Source of the DNA: JAVBMP01 sp031552195
GTDB lineage: Bacteria > Desulfobacterota > Desulfovibrionia > Desulfovibrionales > Desulfovibrionaceae
Direction: 5' to 3'
Assembly (NCBI GenBank): GCA_031552195.1
Contig: JAVBMT010000001.1
Coordinates: forward strand, 1 to 64,000
Length of the DNA: 64,000 nucleotides
In this document: positions 1 through 7,413 of the stretch, piece by piece
Position numbering within the stretch: position 1 is the first letter of the stretch
How the letters are laid out: each line of letters opens with the position of its first letter
The notes under the pieces: generated by a model
The model's input: only the letters and a program-made list of their open reading frames with translations
Told to the model about the DNA's origin: nothing
The model's database searches: none
Translations under genes and position numbers: made by a program

Positions 1-1
1 G

Positions 2-3000
2 AACGGCGAGTTCGAATTCAAGGCCAACACCCTGGCTGAAAACACCGAGGGTTACGCCGACAAAGTTCTCGCCGCCGTCCAGTACAAGATCGTTGACGCG
101 GATAATGACTCGGATTGGGCCACCCTGCAGCTTACCGGCTCTGACAGTGGCACGAAGGTGTTCGTTCCCGAAGATCCCAAAGATCCGACCACGCCCAATG
201 ATCCCAACAACCCGAACGACCCGGCTGACCCGATCATTCCCGGCAAGCTCGTCGTCGGCGGCAGCGACGCGCTTCTGGTTGACGAAGCCCACATGAAGGA
301 CAAGGGCACGCAGGCAAAAGCTGAAGGGGCCACCGATACGGGCCGCTTCGTGGTTGACGCCGGCGACGGCTTGGCCAGCATTGTGCTGACCGGCGAAAAC
401 GGCCTGACTTTGAACATTACGCCCGGCATGAATCTGACCGGCCTGACCCTCGACGTGCCCAACGGCACGCTGAGCGATTTCAAGCTTAACCTTATCGACC
501 CCGCCACCAATAAATATGAGCTGATCTACACCTTCAAGCTGGATGAAAGGCTGCATCACGACCAGCCCACCCATGACAAGTCTCTGGTCAACAACGGCTT
601 TGACGTGAAGGTTACCGATATCAACGGCAGCAGCGCCACCGGCCACGTGGGCATCACCATTCTTGACGACGCCCCGCAGGCGAATTCAGACTGGGTGGAC
701 TACACCCCTGGCACCACGGTTTACGGCAACGTTATTGACGGCCGCTGGGACACTGACGGGCACGACAGCCCGTATGGCAAGGCCGCCGCGAATAACGACC
801 CCGGCAAGACAGACAGCAAGGATATGGAAGGCGCTGACGGCGCGGGCGTGTGGCGCGTGCGCGTGCATGACGATTCCGACGCCAGCCATGGCGGTGAAGA
901 CGGAGAATGGGTATACCTTACTAACGGCAGTTCCGGCGACCCGCACGGCAAGTCTGCCACAGTGGGCGGGCTGACCATCTATGAAGACGGCACCTATACC
1001 TTCAACCCGGCTTCGGAAACCAAATTCGTTCCGATTTACGGCGATTCCCTGAACACTCCGGACCACAACAACTCTGCTTCCAACTTTGACAACAAGGGCT
1101 TCAATTTTCAGGCTGTCACTCTTTTGCGGAACGGCAGCGACATTCAGAACTGGGCTGACGGCTTTGATATCGAAGGCAACCAAGGCCCCATAGGCATCAA
1201 GGGCGGCCCCGCCGGCAATGAAAAAATGCAGATCGGCGAGGCTGACAAGGCCGCCGGAACCGGACGCGTGGAAGGCGTTCTCATCGCCAACGACAACCTT
1301 GAATACACGGCCATGCGCCTCAACCTGTCTTACTTCGGAACGAACGACAAGGGCGTTGCGGAAGGTGGGGAAAGAGCAAACTGGATCGCGTATGACAACA
1401 AGGGCAATGTAGTAGGCAGCGGTTACTTCCTCAGCAAGGACGGCAGCACCGTTACCGTGCAGCTTCCTGACGGCGGCTCTTTCTCCCGCGTGCTGATTTA
1501 CGCGGCTGGCGACTCCGATTTCCGCATCGGCAGCGTGGAAGCCGGTTACAAGGTAACCACTTACAACGACGCCTGCTTCGACTATGAGCTCAAGGACAAT
1601 GACGGCGACACCGCCATGGCCCAGTTGCACCTGCATGCCGGCGACAACAGCGTGCCTCCGGTGGCGAATGGCGATTCCAACTATATCGCGCAGGGCGACG
1701 CCAGCATCAGCGGCGCTCTTTTCCACAACGACCAGGAAAGCGCGAAGGCCCCGCAGGGCAGCTTCGGTGACGAAGGCGGCGAACGCCTGACCGGCATCAA
1801 GCATGTGGACTCATATAACGACGGCAAAAACACCAACGCCACTGAAACTGTTGACCTGGGCGAAGTTCAGGCGATCAAGGGCGACTACGGCACCTTGTAT
1901 GTGAAGTCTGACGGCACCTATGAATACAAATATGACGACCCGGCCGACAACCCGGCGGTGAATGAACTGTTCAACTCGAACAGCACGTCAGCCAAGCTGA
2001 CCGACACCTTCACCTACACCATAGAAGGCCCCGGCGGCACCAGCACGGCCGAGCTTAAAATCGACCTGATAGACAGCGTGTTCCGCCTTGGCTCCTCCGT
2101 CAATGACACCCTGAGCGGTTCACTTGACGGCGGCATGAGCGGCGGCGGCGGCCTCGGCAACGACGTCGTCGTGGGCGACCCCGGCGGCATTGGCTACACC
2201 AACACTACCGTATACCCCGATTACAACGTAGCCGTGGTGTTTGACGTTTCCGGCAGCATGGGCACCTCCTTGGACAGTAATTTGGCGTCCGCCAAGCTGG
2301 CCCTTGCCGGATTGATTCAGCAGTACAGCTCGTATGAAGGGAAGGTCAACTTCACGCTGATCGGCTTTGATAGCAATGTTAGACCGGGATTTTCCGATTC
2401 GGACCTGAACCTTTCGGATATTACCAGCAGCAACACCGCTTCCAAAAACTCTTTTGCCGCAGTCACCATAGGTGCGACAAAGATTATGGTGGGACTGGAC
2501 GATAGCGGAACCATATTCGATGACAGCAAGAGCTATAGTTTCCAGCTTGTCAACGGCCAGTTGCAATACAAATCCGGCGCCACCGGAACGTGGACCAACG
2601 CCGGAGAGCAAACCTGGTATTCCGGCGATGCAATCGCCAAAACCTTTGCCATGAAGGGCGGCGGCAACACGAACTATGAAGCCGGCCTTGACATGGCTCA
2701 GAAATGGTTCTCCACATGCAAGGACAACGGCAATATAAATGTGCTGAACTTCGTTACTGACGGCGAGCCGAACTACTACTACCGCGACAGCGCGGTCATA
2801 AACAACGTGACCTACAAGATTCCGGGCGATTATGTTGTCGGAGACCTGGTTTATTATGACTCGAAAGGCCAAATCCTGACCGGGTCTGACGCGGCCAATT
2901 CGGCGACCGTGCGCATTACCAGCACCGGGTCCATACAGACTTACAACGGCACAAACTGGAGCAATTACGGCAATACTCTCATTACGGCCACAGATAAGTC

Positions 3001-4054
3001 TCAGGCTGTGGACGCCTATACAAGACTGATAGCCGCCATGGGCGGAGATGAAAACATAGCCGTTAACGCCATAGGCATAAACTTGAGCAGTGCCGCTCAG
3101 GCGTTTTTGAACAAGTTCGACAACACCGGCGGGGCGCAGTCCATCAAGAGCGCCTCTGAGCTGCTCGCGGCTTTGAACGCCGGATCCATGTTGTCTGACG
3201 CCGCTCTGGCGGGCGCAGGAAACGACGTGATTGACGGAAACGCCGGCGACGACATTATCTTCGGCGACGTCATCAACACCAATCACCTTGACCTTACCGG
3301 CCTGACCGTAAAGGTTCTGTATAACGGCGTAGCGTCGGACGTTACCTTTGATTCCGCGGAAGGCGCGGCTGGAGCCCATGACGGCCTCGGAATAGACGCG
3401 TTGAGGGTCTGGCTTGATGCCGGGCGCGGCAATGACGGCGGGCATACCTTTAACGGTACGGACTCCGGCATACGCGACTATATGGAATATCTGGCCGATC
3501 ATGACCAGGAAGCCCTGGCGCAGTTCGGCGGAAGCGAAGCTACCCGTGGCGGCAATGACACCATCCACGGCGGCACCGGCGATGACATCATCTTCGGCCA
3601 GCACGGCGACGACCTTATCTTCGGCGACTCCGGCAATGACCTCATCTTCGGCGGTACCGGCAACGACCTGATCTACGGCGGACATGGCAACGACACCATG
3701 TTCGGCGGGGCTGGAAGCGATACCTTCGCCTGGGCCAAGGGCGACCTTGACAACGGCGGCAGAGACGTGATCATGGACTTCAACACCAAGGAAGACAAGC
3801 TGAGCTTCGCCGACCTCTTCGGCAGCGACCAGCCTGACGCTACAACCATAAACACCCTGCTTAACGGCGGAGCTTTGCAGTTGACGGCCACCGCCGGCGA
3901 CACCCTTGAGCTGACCGTTAACCACGGCAACGTTTCCCAGACTGTTGAACTGCATCTGTCCAACCAGGCGTTCAGCTCCGCGGACGCCTTCAACGGAGAT
4001 GAAGGCGCCCAGGCCGCCCTGCTCCAGCAGATTCTGATCAACGTCGGCGGCTGA
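2..4054 (+). CDS. RTX adhesin / type I-secreted protein with VWA domain, 5'-truncated by window edge
   Basis: The reading frame is open from base 2, so the gene begins upstream of the window; at least 1350 residues are visible. In order I see: a T1SS-143-type repeat region (about 1-680) with a Pro/Asn/Asp-rich linker at about 165-240, a cadherin/VCBS-like stretch (about 690-2090), a von Willebrand A domain (about 2220-3200) with the MIDAS motif DVSGS, and glycine/aspartate nonapeptide calcium-binding RTX repeats near 3210-3260 and 3545-3720. The C-terminus is hydrophobic and ends in ILINVGG, as expected of an uncleaved type I secretion signal. The family acts as giant calcium-folded surface adhesins in biofilm or host attachment. 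No ABC transporter, membrane fusion protein or TolC is in view. Adhesin role is inferred from domain architecture. Confidence 0.9.
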   Translation, partial: NGEFEFKANTLAENTEGYADKVLAAVQYKIVDADNDSDWATLQLTGSDSGTKVFVPEDPKDPTTPNDPNNPNDPADPIIPGKLVVGGSDALLVDEAHMKDKGTQAKAEGATDTGRFVVDAGDGLASIVLTGENGLTLNITPGMNLTGLTLDVPNGTLSDFKLNLIDPATNKYELIYTFKLDERLHHDQPTHDKSLVNNGFDVKVTDINGSSATGHVGITILDDAPQANSDWVDYTPGTTVYGNVIDGRWDTDGHDSPYGKAAANNDPGKTDSKDMEGADGAGVWRVRVHDDSDASHGGEDGEWVYLTNGSSGDPHGKSATVGGLTIYEDGTYTFNPASETKFVPIYGDSLNTPDHNNSASNFDNKGFNFQAVTLLRNGSDIQNWADGFDIEGNQGPIGIKGGPAGNEKMQIGEADKAAGTGRVEGVLIANDNLEYTAMRLNLSYFGTNDKGVAEGGERANWIAYDNKGNVVGSGYFLSKDGSTVTVQLPDGGSFSRVLIYAAGDSDFRIGSVEAGYKVTTYNDACFDYELKDNDGDTAMAQLHLHAGDNSVPPVANGDSNYIAQGDASISGALFHNDQESAKAPQGSFGDEGGERLTGIKHVDSYNDGKNTNATETVDLGEVQAIKGDYGTLYVKSDGTYEYKYDDPADNPAVNELFNSNSTSAKLTDTFTYTIEGPGGTSTAELKIDLIDSVFRLGSSVNDTLSGSLDGGMSGGGGLGNDVVVGDPGGIGYTNTTVYPDYNVAVVFDVSGSMGTSLDSNLASAKLALAGLIQQYSSYEGKVNFTLIGFDSNVRPGFSDSDLNLSDITSSNTASKNSFAAVTIGATKIMVGLDDSGTIFDDSKSYSFQLVNGQLQYKSGATGTWTNAGEQTWYSGDAIAKTFAMKGGGNTNYEAGLDMAQKWFSTCKDNGNINVLNFVTDGEPNYYYRDSAVINNVTYKIPGDYVVGDLVYYDSKGQILTGSDAANSATVRITSTGSIQTYNGTNWSNYGNTLITATDKSQAVDAYTRLIAAMGGDENIAVNAIGINLSSAAQAFLNKFDNTGGAQSIKSASELLAALNAGSMLSDAALAGAGNDVIDGNAGDDIIFGDVINTNHLDLTGLTVKVLYNGVASDVTFDSAEGAAGAHDGLGIDALRVWLDAGRGNDGGHTFNGTDSGIRDYMEYLADHDQEALAQFGGSEATRGGNDTIHGGTGDDIIFGQHGDDLIFGDSGNDLIFGGTGNDLIYGGHGNDTMFGGAGSDTFAWAKGDLDNGGRDVIMDFNTKEDKLSFADLFGSDQPDATTINTLLNGGALQLTATAGDTLELTVNHGNVSQTVELHLSNQAFSSADAFNGDEGAQAALLQQILINVGG

Positions 4055-4102
4055 TCATAAACCTTGACCGCGCCGGGGGCGACCCCGGCGCGCCGAATAC
4101 GC

Positions 4103-4145
4103 GAAGGCCCCGGAAACGAGTTTCCGGGGCCTTCATCATTTTTAG
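4103..4145 (+). terminator. Intrinsic terminator of the RTX adhesin gene
   Basis: A perfect 14-bp stem (4103-4116 with 4121-4134) closes a CGAG tetraloop and is followed by ATCATTTTTAG. It lies 48 bases past the adhesin stop codon. Confidence 0.85.
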
Positions 4146-4270
4146 AGTGGTTCAACTTTGAAACAGTTGGACTGCTCCGCATGGATTTGTCTTCAAATCC
4201 ATGCCGGAAGATGGTTGCAGGCGGGCTTTGCCAGCCGTCAGGCAAGCATCTCAAAGCGAAAAAACTCTAA
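4141..4270. repeat. Short interspersed element bounded by inverted TTAGAG...CTTTGA ends
   Basis: The left end (4142-4162) reads TTAGAGTGGTTCAACTTTGA. The right end, read on the minus strand from 4270, begins TTAGAGTTTTTTCGCTTTGA. The two ends are therefore diverged inverted copies of one motif. Between them is an 11-bp palindrome (GCATGGATTTG / CAAATCCATGC, about 4179-4205) and a smaller GC hairpin. No reading frame is convincing. The structure resembles a small REP or MITE-type element sitting directly behind a terminator. Confidence 0.6.
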
Positions 4271-4317
4271 GGCTCGCCGCGCTGTTAGCTTGCGGACTCC
4301 GCCTGTGCATCGTCAAG

Positions 4318-4343
4318 GCATTTTAAAAGTAAAAATGCTCTAA
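4318..4343 (-). repeat. Copy of the TTAGAGCATTTT palindromic repeat at the end of ltaE
   Basis: On the minus strand it begins TTAGAGCATTTTTACTTTT and closes with AAAATGC, so GCATTTT and AAAATGC form an imperfect hairpin. The TAG at 4340-4342 inside the motif is the stop codon of the threonine aldolase gene. Related copies lie at 4141-4270, 6663-6687 and 17535-17560. Confidence 0.6.
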
Positions 4344-5386
4344 CGGGCCAGTTTTTTTATCGCCCCGGCAAAACGGGCCACGTCATCCTCACTTGTGTTG
4401 AAAGAGGTCATCCAGCGTACCTCCGGCCAGTCTTTCGGGCCGCCGGGCGCGTCGTTTTCATCCCAGATATAGAAATAGAAATTTTTGTGCAGCTCACCGA
4501 TTGCTTTGCGCGGCAGCCGGGCGAAAACCGCATTGACCTGGGTGGGGCGGGTAAGCGTAAGCCCGGGCAGATTTTCCAGCTCCGCGCGCAGCAAGGCGGC
4601 CATTTCATTGGCGTGAAGCGCGTTTTCCCTCCACAGCCCGTCTTTGAGATATTCCACAAACTGGGCGGAAATAAAGCGCATTTTAGACATAAGCTGGCAG
4701 CTTTGCTTGCGCAGGTAGGGCAGCGCGCGCTTGAAGCGCGGGTTCAGGGTAATAACGGCTTCGCCGAACAGCAGGCCGTTTTTCGTGCCGCCGAAAGAGA
4801 GCATGTCCACCCCGAGTTCCGTGCTCAGGGCCGCCGGTGAAAGCCCCATGGCCGCGGCCGCGTTGCAGATGCGCGCTCCGTCCATATGCAGGAACAGCTC
4901 GTGGCGTTTGCAGAATTCGCCAAAGGCTTTAAGTTCCTCAAGGGTGTAAAGGGTTCCGAACTCGGTGGACTGGGTTATGGACAAGGTTATGGGGTAAGAG
5001 TGAGTTACGGCGGAGCGGCGCTCCAGCAGCGGCAGGCATTGTTCCGGAGTGATCTTTCCGTGCTCGTGCGGCAGGGTGTAGAGCTTGCAGCCTATGGCGG
5101 ATTCCGGCGCTCCGCATTCATCCGTGTTAATGTGGGCGCTTTCCGCGCAAATAATGGCTTCGTAAGGCGCGGTCATAGCCTTAAGCCCGACCACGTTCGC
5201 GCCCGTGCCCAGAAATACCGGGAAAATTCCGGCTTCGGGGCCGAAGATTTTTTTGAATTCCTTTTCCGCCTCTTCGGTAAAAGGGTCTTCGCCGTAAGAA
5301 CTGAACGAAGAGGAGTTCGCCCGCTCAAGGGCTTCAAGAATGCGCGGATGCGCGCCGGAATTATTGTCGCTTCCAAAAAATATCAT
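4340..5386 (-). CDS. ltaE: Low-specificity L-threonine aldolase
   Basis: This PLP-dependent aldolase would cleave L-threonine or L-allo-threonine to glycine and acetaldehyde in the cytoplasm. The 348-residue length is normal for the family. It opens with FGSDNNSGAHP; D169 in HMDGAR should contact the PLP ring nitrogen, and K202 in FGGTKNG is the likely Schiff-base lysine. The start at 5386 follows a GGAGG spaced 4 bases from ATG. It lies 34 bases after the lipoprotein gene, with a 7-bp hairpin (5403-5419) between, and is probably cotranscribed with purE. The stop codon is part of an interspersed repeat. Confidence 0.92.
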   Translation of the reverse strand: MIFFGSDNNSGAHPRILEALERANSSSFSSYGEDPFTEEAEKEFKKIFGPEAGIFPVFLGTGANVVGLKAMTAPYEAIICAESAHINTDECGAPESAIGCKLYTLPHEHGKITPEQCLPLLERRSAVTHSYPITLSITQSTEFGTLYTLEELKAFGEFCKRHELFLHMDGARICNAAAAMGLSPAALSTELGVDMLSFGGTKNGLLFGEAVITLNPRFKRALPYLRKQSCQLMSKMRFISAQFVEYLKDGLWRENALHANEMAALLRAELENLPGLTLTRPTQVNAVFARLPRKAIGELHKNFYFYIWDENDAPGGPKDWPEVRWMTSFNTSEDDVARFAGAIKKLAR

Positions 5387-5420
5387 ATCGCCTCCAGGGC
5401 GGAACCGTGTTTCACGGTTT

Positions 5421-5969
5421 CTATTTCAATTTTCCCGCATGGGCGTCGTTAAGCTCTTTTTCAACCTGTACAAAACGCCGCGCGGCTTCCTCCAGGCTTG
5501 AGTGATAAAAAAGCGGCATAATCGGCTCATCGGGCGGAAAATTTTCTTTATCCAGGTCTGCCCCGGTCAGCATGCGGCCCAGGCCGAAGCCTTGGTCCGG
5601 CCCGATATTGCGCAGGCTGACGGCCAGGTAGCGCCCGTCAGAACAGCGCAGCAACGCATGCAGCCGCCCTTGCCGGGTAACCGGCGTGGTGAATTTCCCA
5701 CGGCAGATCACGGCATTTTCCTGTTCCCCGTTACTCTCCGGGCGTTCAAGGCTGATTTCTCCGAAGCCCATCATGGCGGAGCGCGCCATGCGCCCGGCAT
5801 AATCCGCGCCGTCCAGCCTGCCCACGACAAAAAGCGGCGGGCCTTCAACCGCCAGCATCGGCAGGGAGACCATGTCCGGCGGGGGGCAGCAGCCGCCGAG
5901 CATGACAGCAAAGGCGGCCAGCCCAAGGCGCAGGGGGGCGGCGATTAACGTCAGCGGGGAATGGCGCAT
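5421..5969 (-). CDS. Predicted lipoprotein of unknown function
   Basis: I do not recognise a family for this 182-residue protein. The N-terminus has a hydrophobic signal segment (about residues 8-26) ending in a lipobox-like LGGC followed by a second Cys, so it is probably lipidated and membrane-anchored. The mature part is compact, with the segments VGRLDGADYAGRMARSAMM and LHALLRCSDGRYLAVSLRN suggesting a small beta-rich domain, and a charged helical C-terminus. It starts 2 bases after the purE stop codon, so translation is probably coupled to purE. The function is unknown. Confidence 0.7.
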   Translation of the reverse strand: MRHSPLTLIAAPLRLGLAAFAVMLGGCCPPPDMVSLPMLAVEGPPLFVVGRLDGADYAGRMARSAMMGFGEISLERPESNGEQENAVICRGKFTTPVTRQGRLHALLRCSDGRYLAVSLRNIGPDQGFGLGRMLTGADLDKENFPPDEPIMPLFYHSSLEEAARRFVQVEKELNDAHAGKLK

Positions 5970-5971
5970 GG

Positions 5972-6463
5972 CTATTTAAGCTGCTCGGCGGCTTTTTCCA
6001 CTTCAGCCTGCATGGCTTCGCGGGCGGAGGTGATGCGCTTCGCCAGTTCGGGGTCTTGCAGGGCCAGTATCTGGGCGGCCAGCCATGCCGCGTTTTTCGC
6101 CCCGGCCTTGTCCAGCGCGACTGTGGCTACCGGAAAGCCCGGAGGCATCATAACGGTGGAGAGCAGGGCGTCCATTCCGCCCAGGGACGAGGCGACCACC
6201 GGAATGCCGATAACCGGTTTGGACGTGCGCGCGGCAACCGCACCGGCAAGGTGGGCGGCCATTCCGGCAGCGCAAATGTAGACCTGGCAACCGGCTTCTT
6301 CAAATTCCTTAACCAGCTTTTCCGTGCGTTCCGGCGTGCGGTGGGCCGAACTGACTGTGAAAACGCGGCTTATTCCGAGCTTGTCAAGCTGTTCGATGCA
6401 GGGGCGCACCATCGGTTCGTCTGAAAGGCTGCCCATAAAAACAGCGACCTGTATTTTTTTCAT
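5972..6463 (-). CDS. purE: N5-carboxyaminoimidazole ribonucleotide mutase
   Basis: PurE converts N5-CAIR to CAIR in de novo purine synthesis (or uses AIR and CO2 if class II). The 163-residue protein carries the family signature GSLSDEP near the N-terminus, the active-site loop SAHRTPER, and the glycine-rich stretch AAGMAAHLAGAVAA. ATG at 6463 is preceded by GGAG with 6-base spacing. It is the first gene of a leftward unit with the lipoprotein and ltaE genes. No purK is nearby, so whether it is class I or class II cannot be told from context. Confidence 0.93.
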   Translation of the reverse strand: MKKIQVAVFMGSLSDEPMVRPCIEQLDKLGISRVFTVSSAHRTPERTEKLVKEFEEAGCQVYICAAGMAAHLAGAVAARTSKPVIGIPVVASSLGGMDALLSTVMMPPGFPVATVALDKAGAKNAAWLAAQILALQDPELAKRITSAREAMQAEVEKAAEQLK

Positions 6464-6569
6464 ATCGCGCTCCGTTTATTTTATTGCGGGTTTCCGCGCC
6501 GCAAGGGCGCGCCCGCCAGAGCAACTTAAACCCGCTGGCCGGGCTTGGCAAGTTCGGGAACTGTATCTA

Positions 6570-6598
6570 ATAAATCTTTTGTCGGAATACTGCGTCAA
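6570..6598 (-). promoter_or_regulatory. Candidate sigma-70 promoter for purE
   Basis: On the minus strand TTGACG (6593-6598) and ATTTAT (6570-6575) are separated by 17 bases, about 100 bases upstream of the purE ATG. The -10 match is poor, so this is a candidate only. Confidence 0.35.
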
Positions 6599-6662
6599 GC
6601 GTCCTTTTTTCTCCGGCCGCTTACCGCAAGGCCGCGCTCACTTCATAAAAAAGGTTGTTTTG

Positions 6663-6687
6663 GGCATTTTAACTTTGAAAAAGTATA
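6663..6687 (+). repeat. Diverged copy of the interspersed palindromic repeat
   Basis: GGCATTTTAACTTTGAAAA matches the core of the repeats at 4141-4343 and 17535-17560, but the TTAGAG edge is lost (TTGTTTTG instead). Confidence 0.5.
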
Positions 6688-6848
6688 CCCTGCGGCCGCG
6701 TCAGCGTAGGCCCGCAAACGGGCAGCGCGGCATGTCTTTGAGGGAGGGGATGGCGTAAAAGTGACGGCCTGAACCGTTTTTCCGGCTCAGGCCATCATAA
6801 TTAAGAGCAAGGCGTTGCGCCGCGTCGGCTTTCAGCGCGGTTAAAGAG

Positions 6849-7379
6849 CTAGAGAACTTTCTCTCCGGCGGAGATGGCAATGGCGAGGAACTCGTCAAGC
6901 TCCAGGCCGATGCCGGCGCATTCCTTTATACGCTCGCGGTTGGCGTTGGCGGCGAAAGACTTGTCTTTCATTTTCTTTTTCAGGCTGCCTGGCTGCATTC
7001 CCTTGATGCCGTCCGGCCGCACCAGAGCGGCGGCGCTGATCAGGCCGGTTACGCTTTCCGCGCAACGCAGGGCGTGGTCAAGCTCACAAGACGGCAGCTT
7101 GCCGGTGCATTCACTATTGTGCGCGGCAATGGCGGCCACGCCCTCCGGCGGCAGGTCTCCAACCATTCCGGCGGCTTTAAGGCCGTGCTCCGCCGGGTTG
7201 TCTTTGGTCAGGGGGTAGTCAACGTCATGCAAAAGCCCGGTAAAGCCCCATAAGTCAGGATCCGCCTGAAAACGCGGGGCCAGGGCGCGCATGATGGCTT
7301 CGGTAAACAGCGCGTGCTGCACCAGAAACGGTTCCGGGTTCTGCGCCCGCAAAAGCTCCATGGCTTGTTCGTGGTTCAT
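6849..7379 (-). CDS. HD-domain metal-dependent phosphohydrolase family protein
   Basis: This 176-residue protein has the HD superfamily pattern: an early H22 in VQHALFTEA, the HD doublet at 51-52 in LLHDVDYPL, and a later histidine-containing AAHNSECTG followed by DHALRCAES. The superfamily hydrolyses phosphoester or nucleotide substrates in the cytoplasm; the substrate here is unknown. It begins 34 bases after the nrdJ stop, on the same strand, so cotranscription with ribonucleotide reductase is likely and a nucleotide-related role is possible, but that is inference. The C-terminal third (KKKMKDKSFAANANRERIKE) is basic and helical. Confidence 0.8.
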   Translation of the reverse strand: MNHEQAMELLRAQNPEPFLVQHALFTEAIMRALAPRFQADPDLWGFTGLLHDVDYPLTKDNPAEHGLKAAGMVGDLPPEGVAAIAAHNSECTGKLPSCELDHALRCAESVTGLISAAALVRPDGIKGMQPGSLKKKMKDKSFAANANRERIKECAGIGLELDEFLAIAISAGEKVL

Positions 7380-7413
7380 ATTCGGTTTCCTCGCAAAGCG
7401 CGTGAGGGTTTGC

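Larger units (their letters stand above)
6464..6848. other. Intergenic region between purE and HD-domain gene
   Basis: No gene is convincing in these 385 bases. They hold the purE upstream region with a candidate promoter (6570-6598), one diverged interspersed repeat (6663-6687), and an imperfect hairpin at 6766-6793 (GGCCTGA...TCAGGCC) that may be a weak terminator for the leftward HD-domain gene because it lies 56 bases past its stop and is followed on the minus strand by GTCACTTTT. Confidence 0.5.

Noticed and set aside
2120..3955. 611-residue minus-strand open frame
   Set aside because: It is antisense to the RTX adhesin; its low-complexity composition mirrors the Gly/Asp repeats.
6324..6758. 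Plus-strand frame upstream of the HD-domain gene
   Set aside because: It begins antisense to purE and shows no conserved domain; treated as non-coding.
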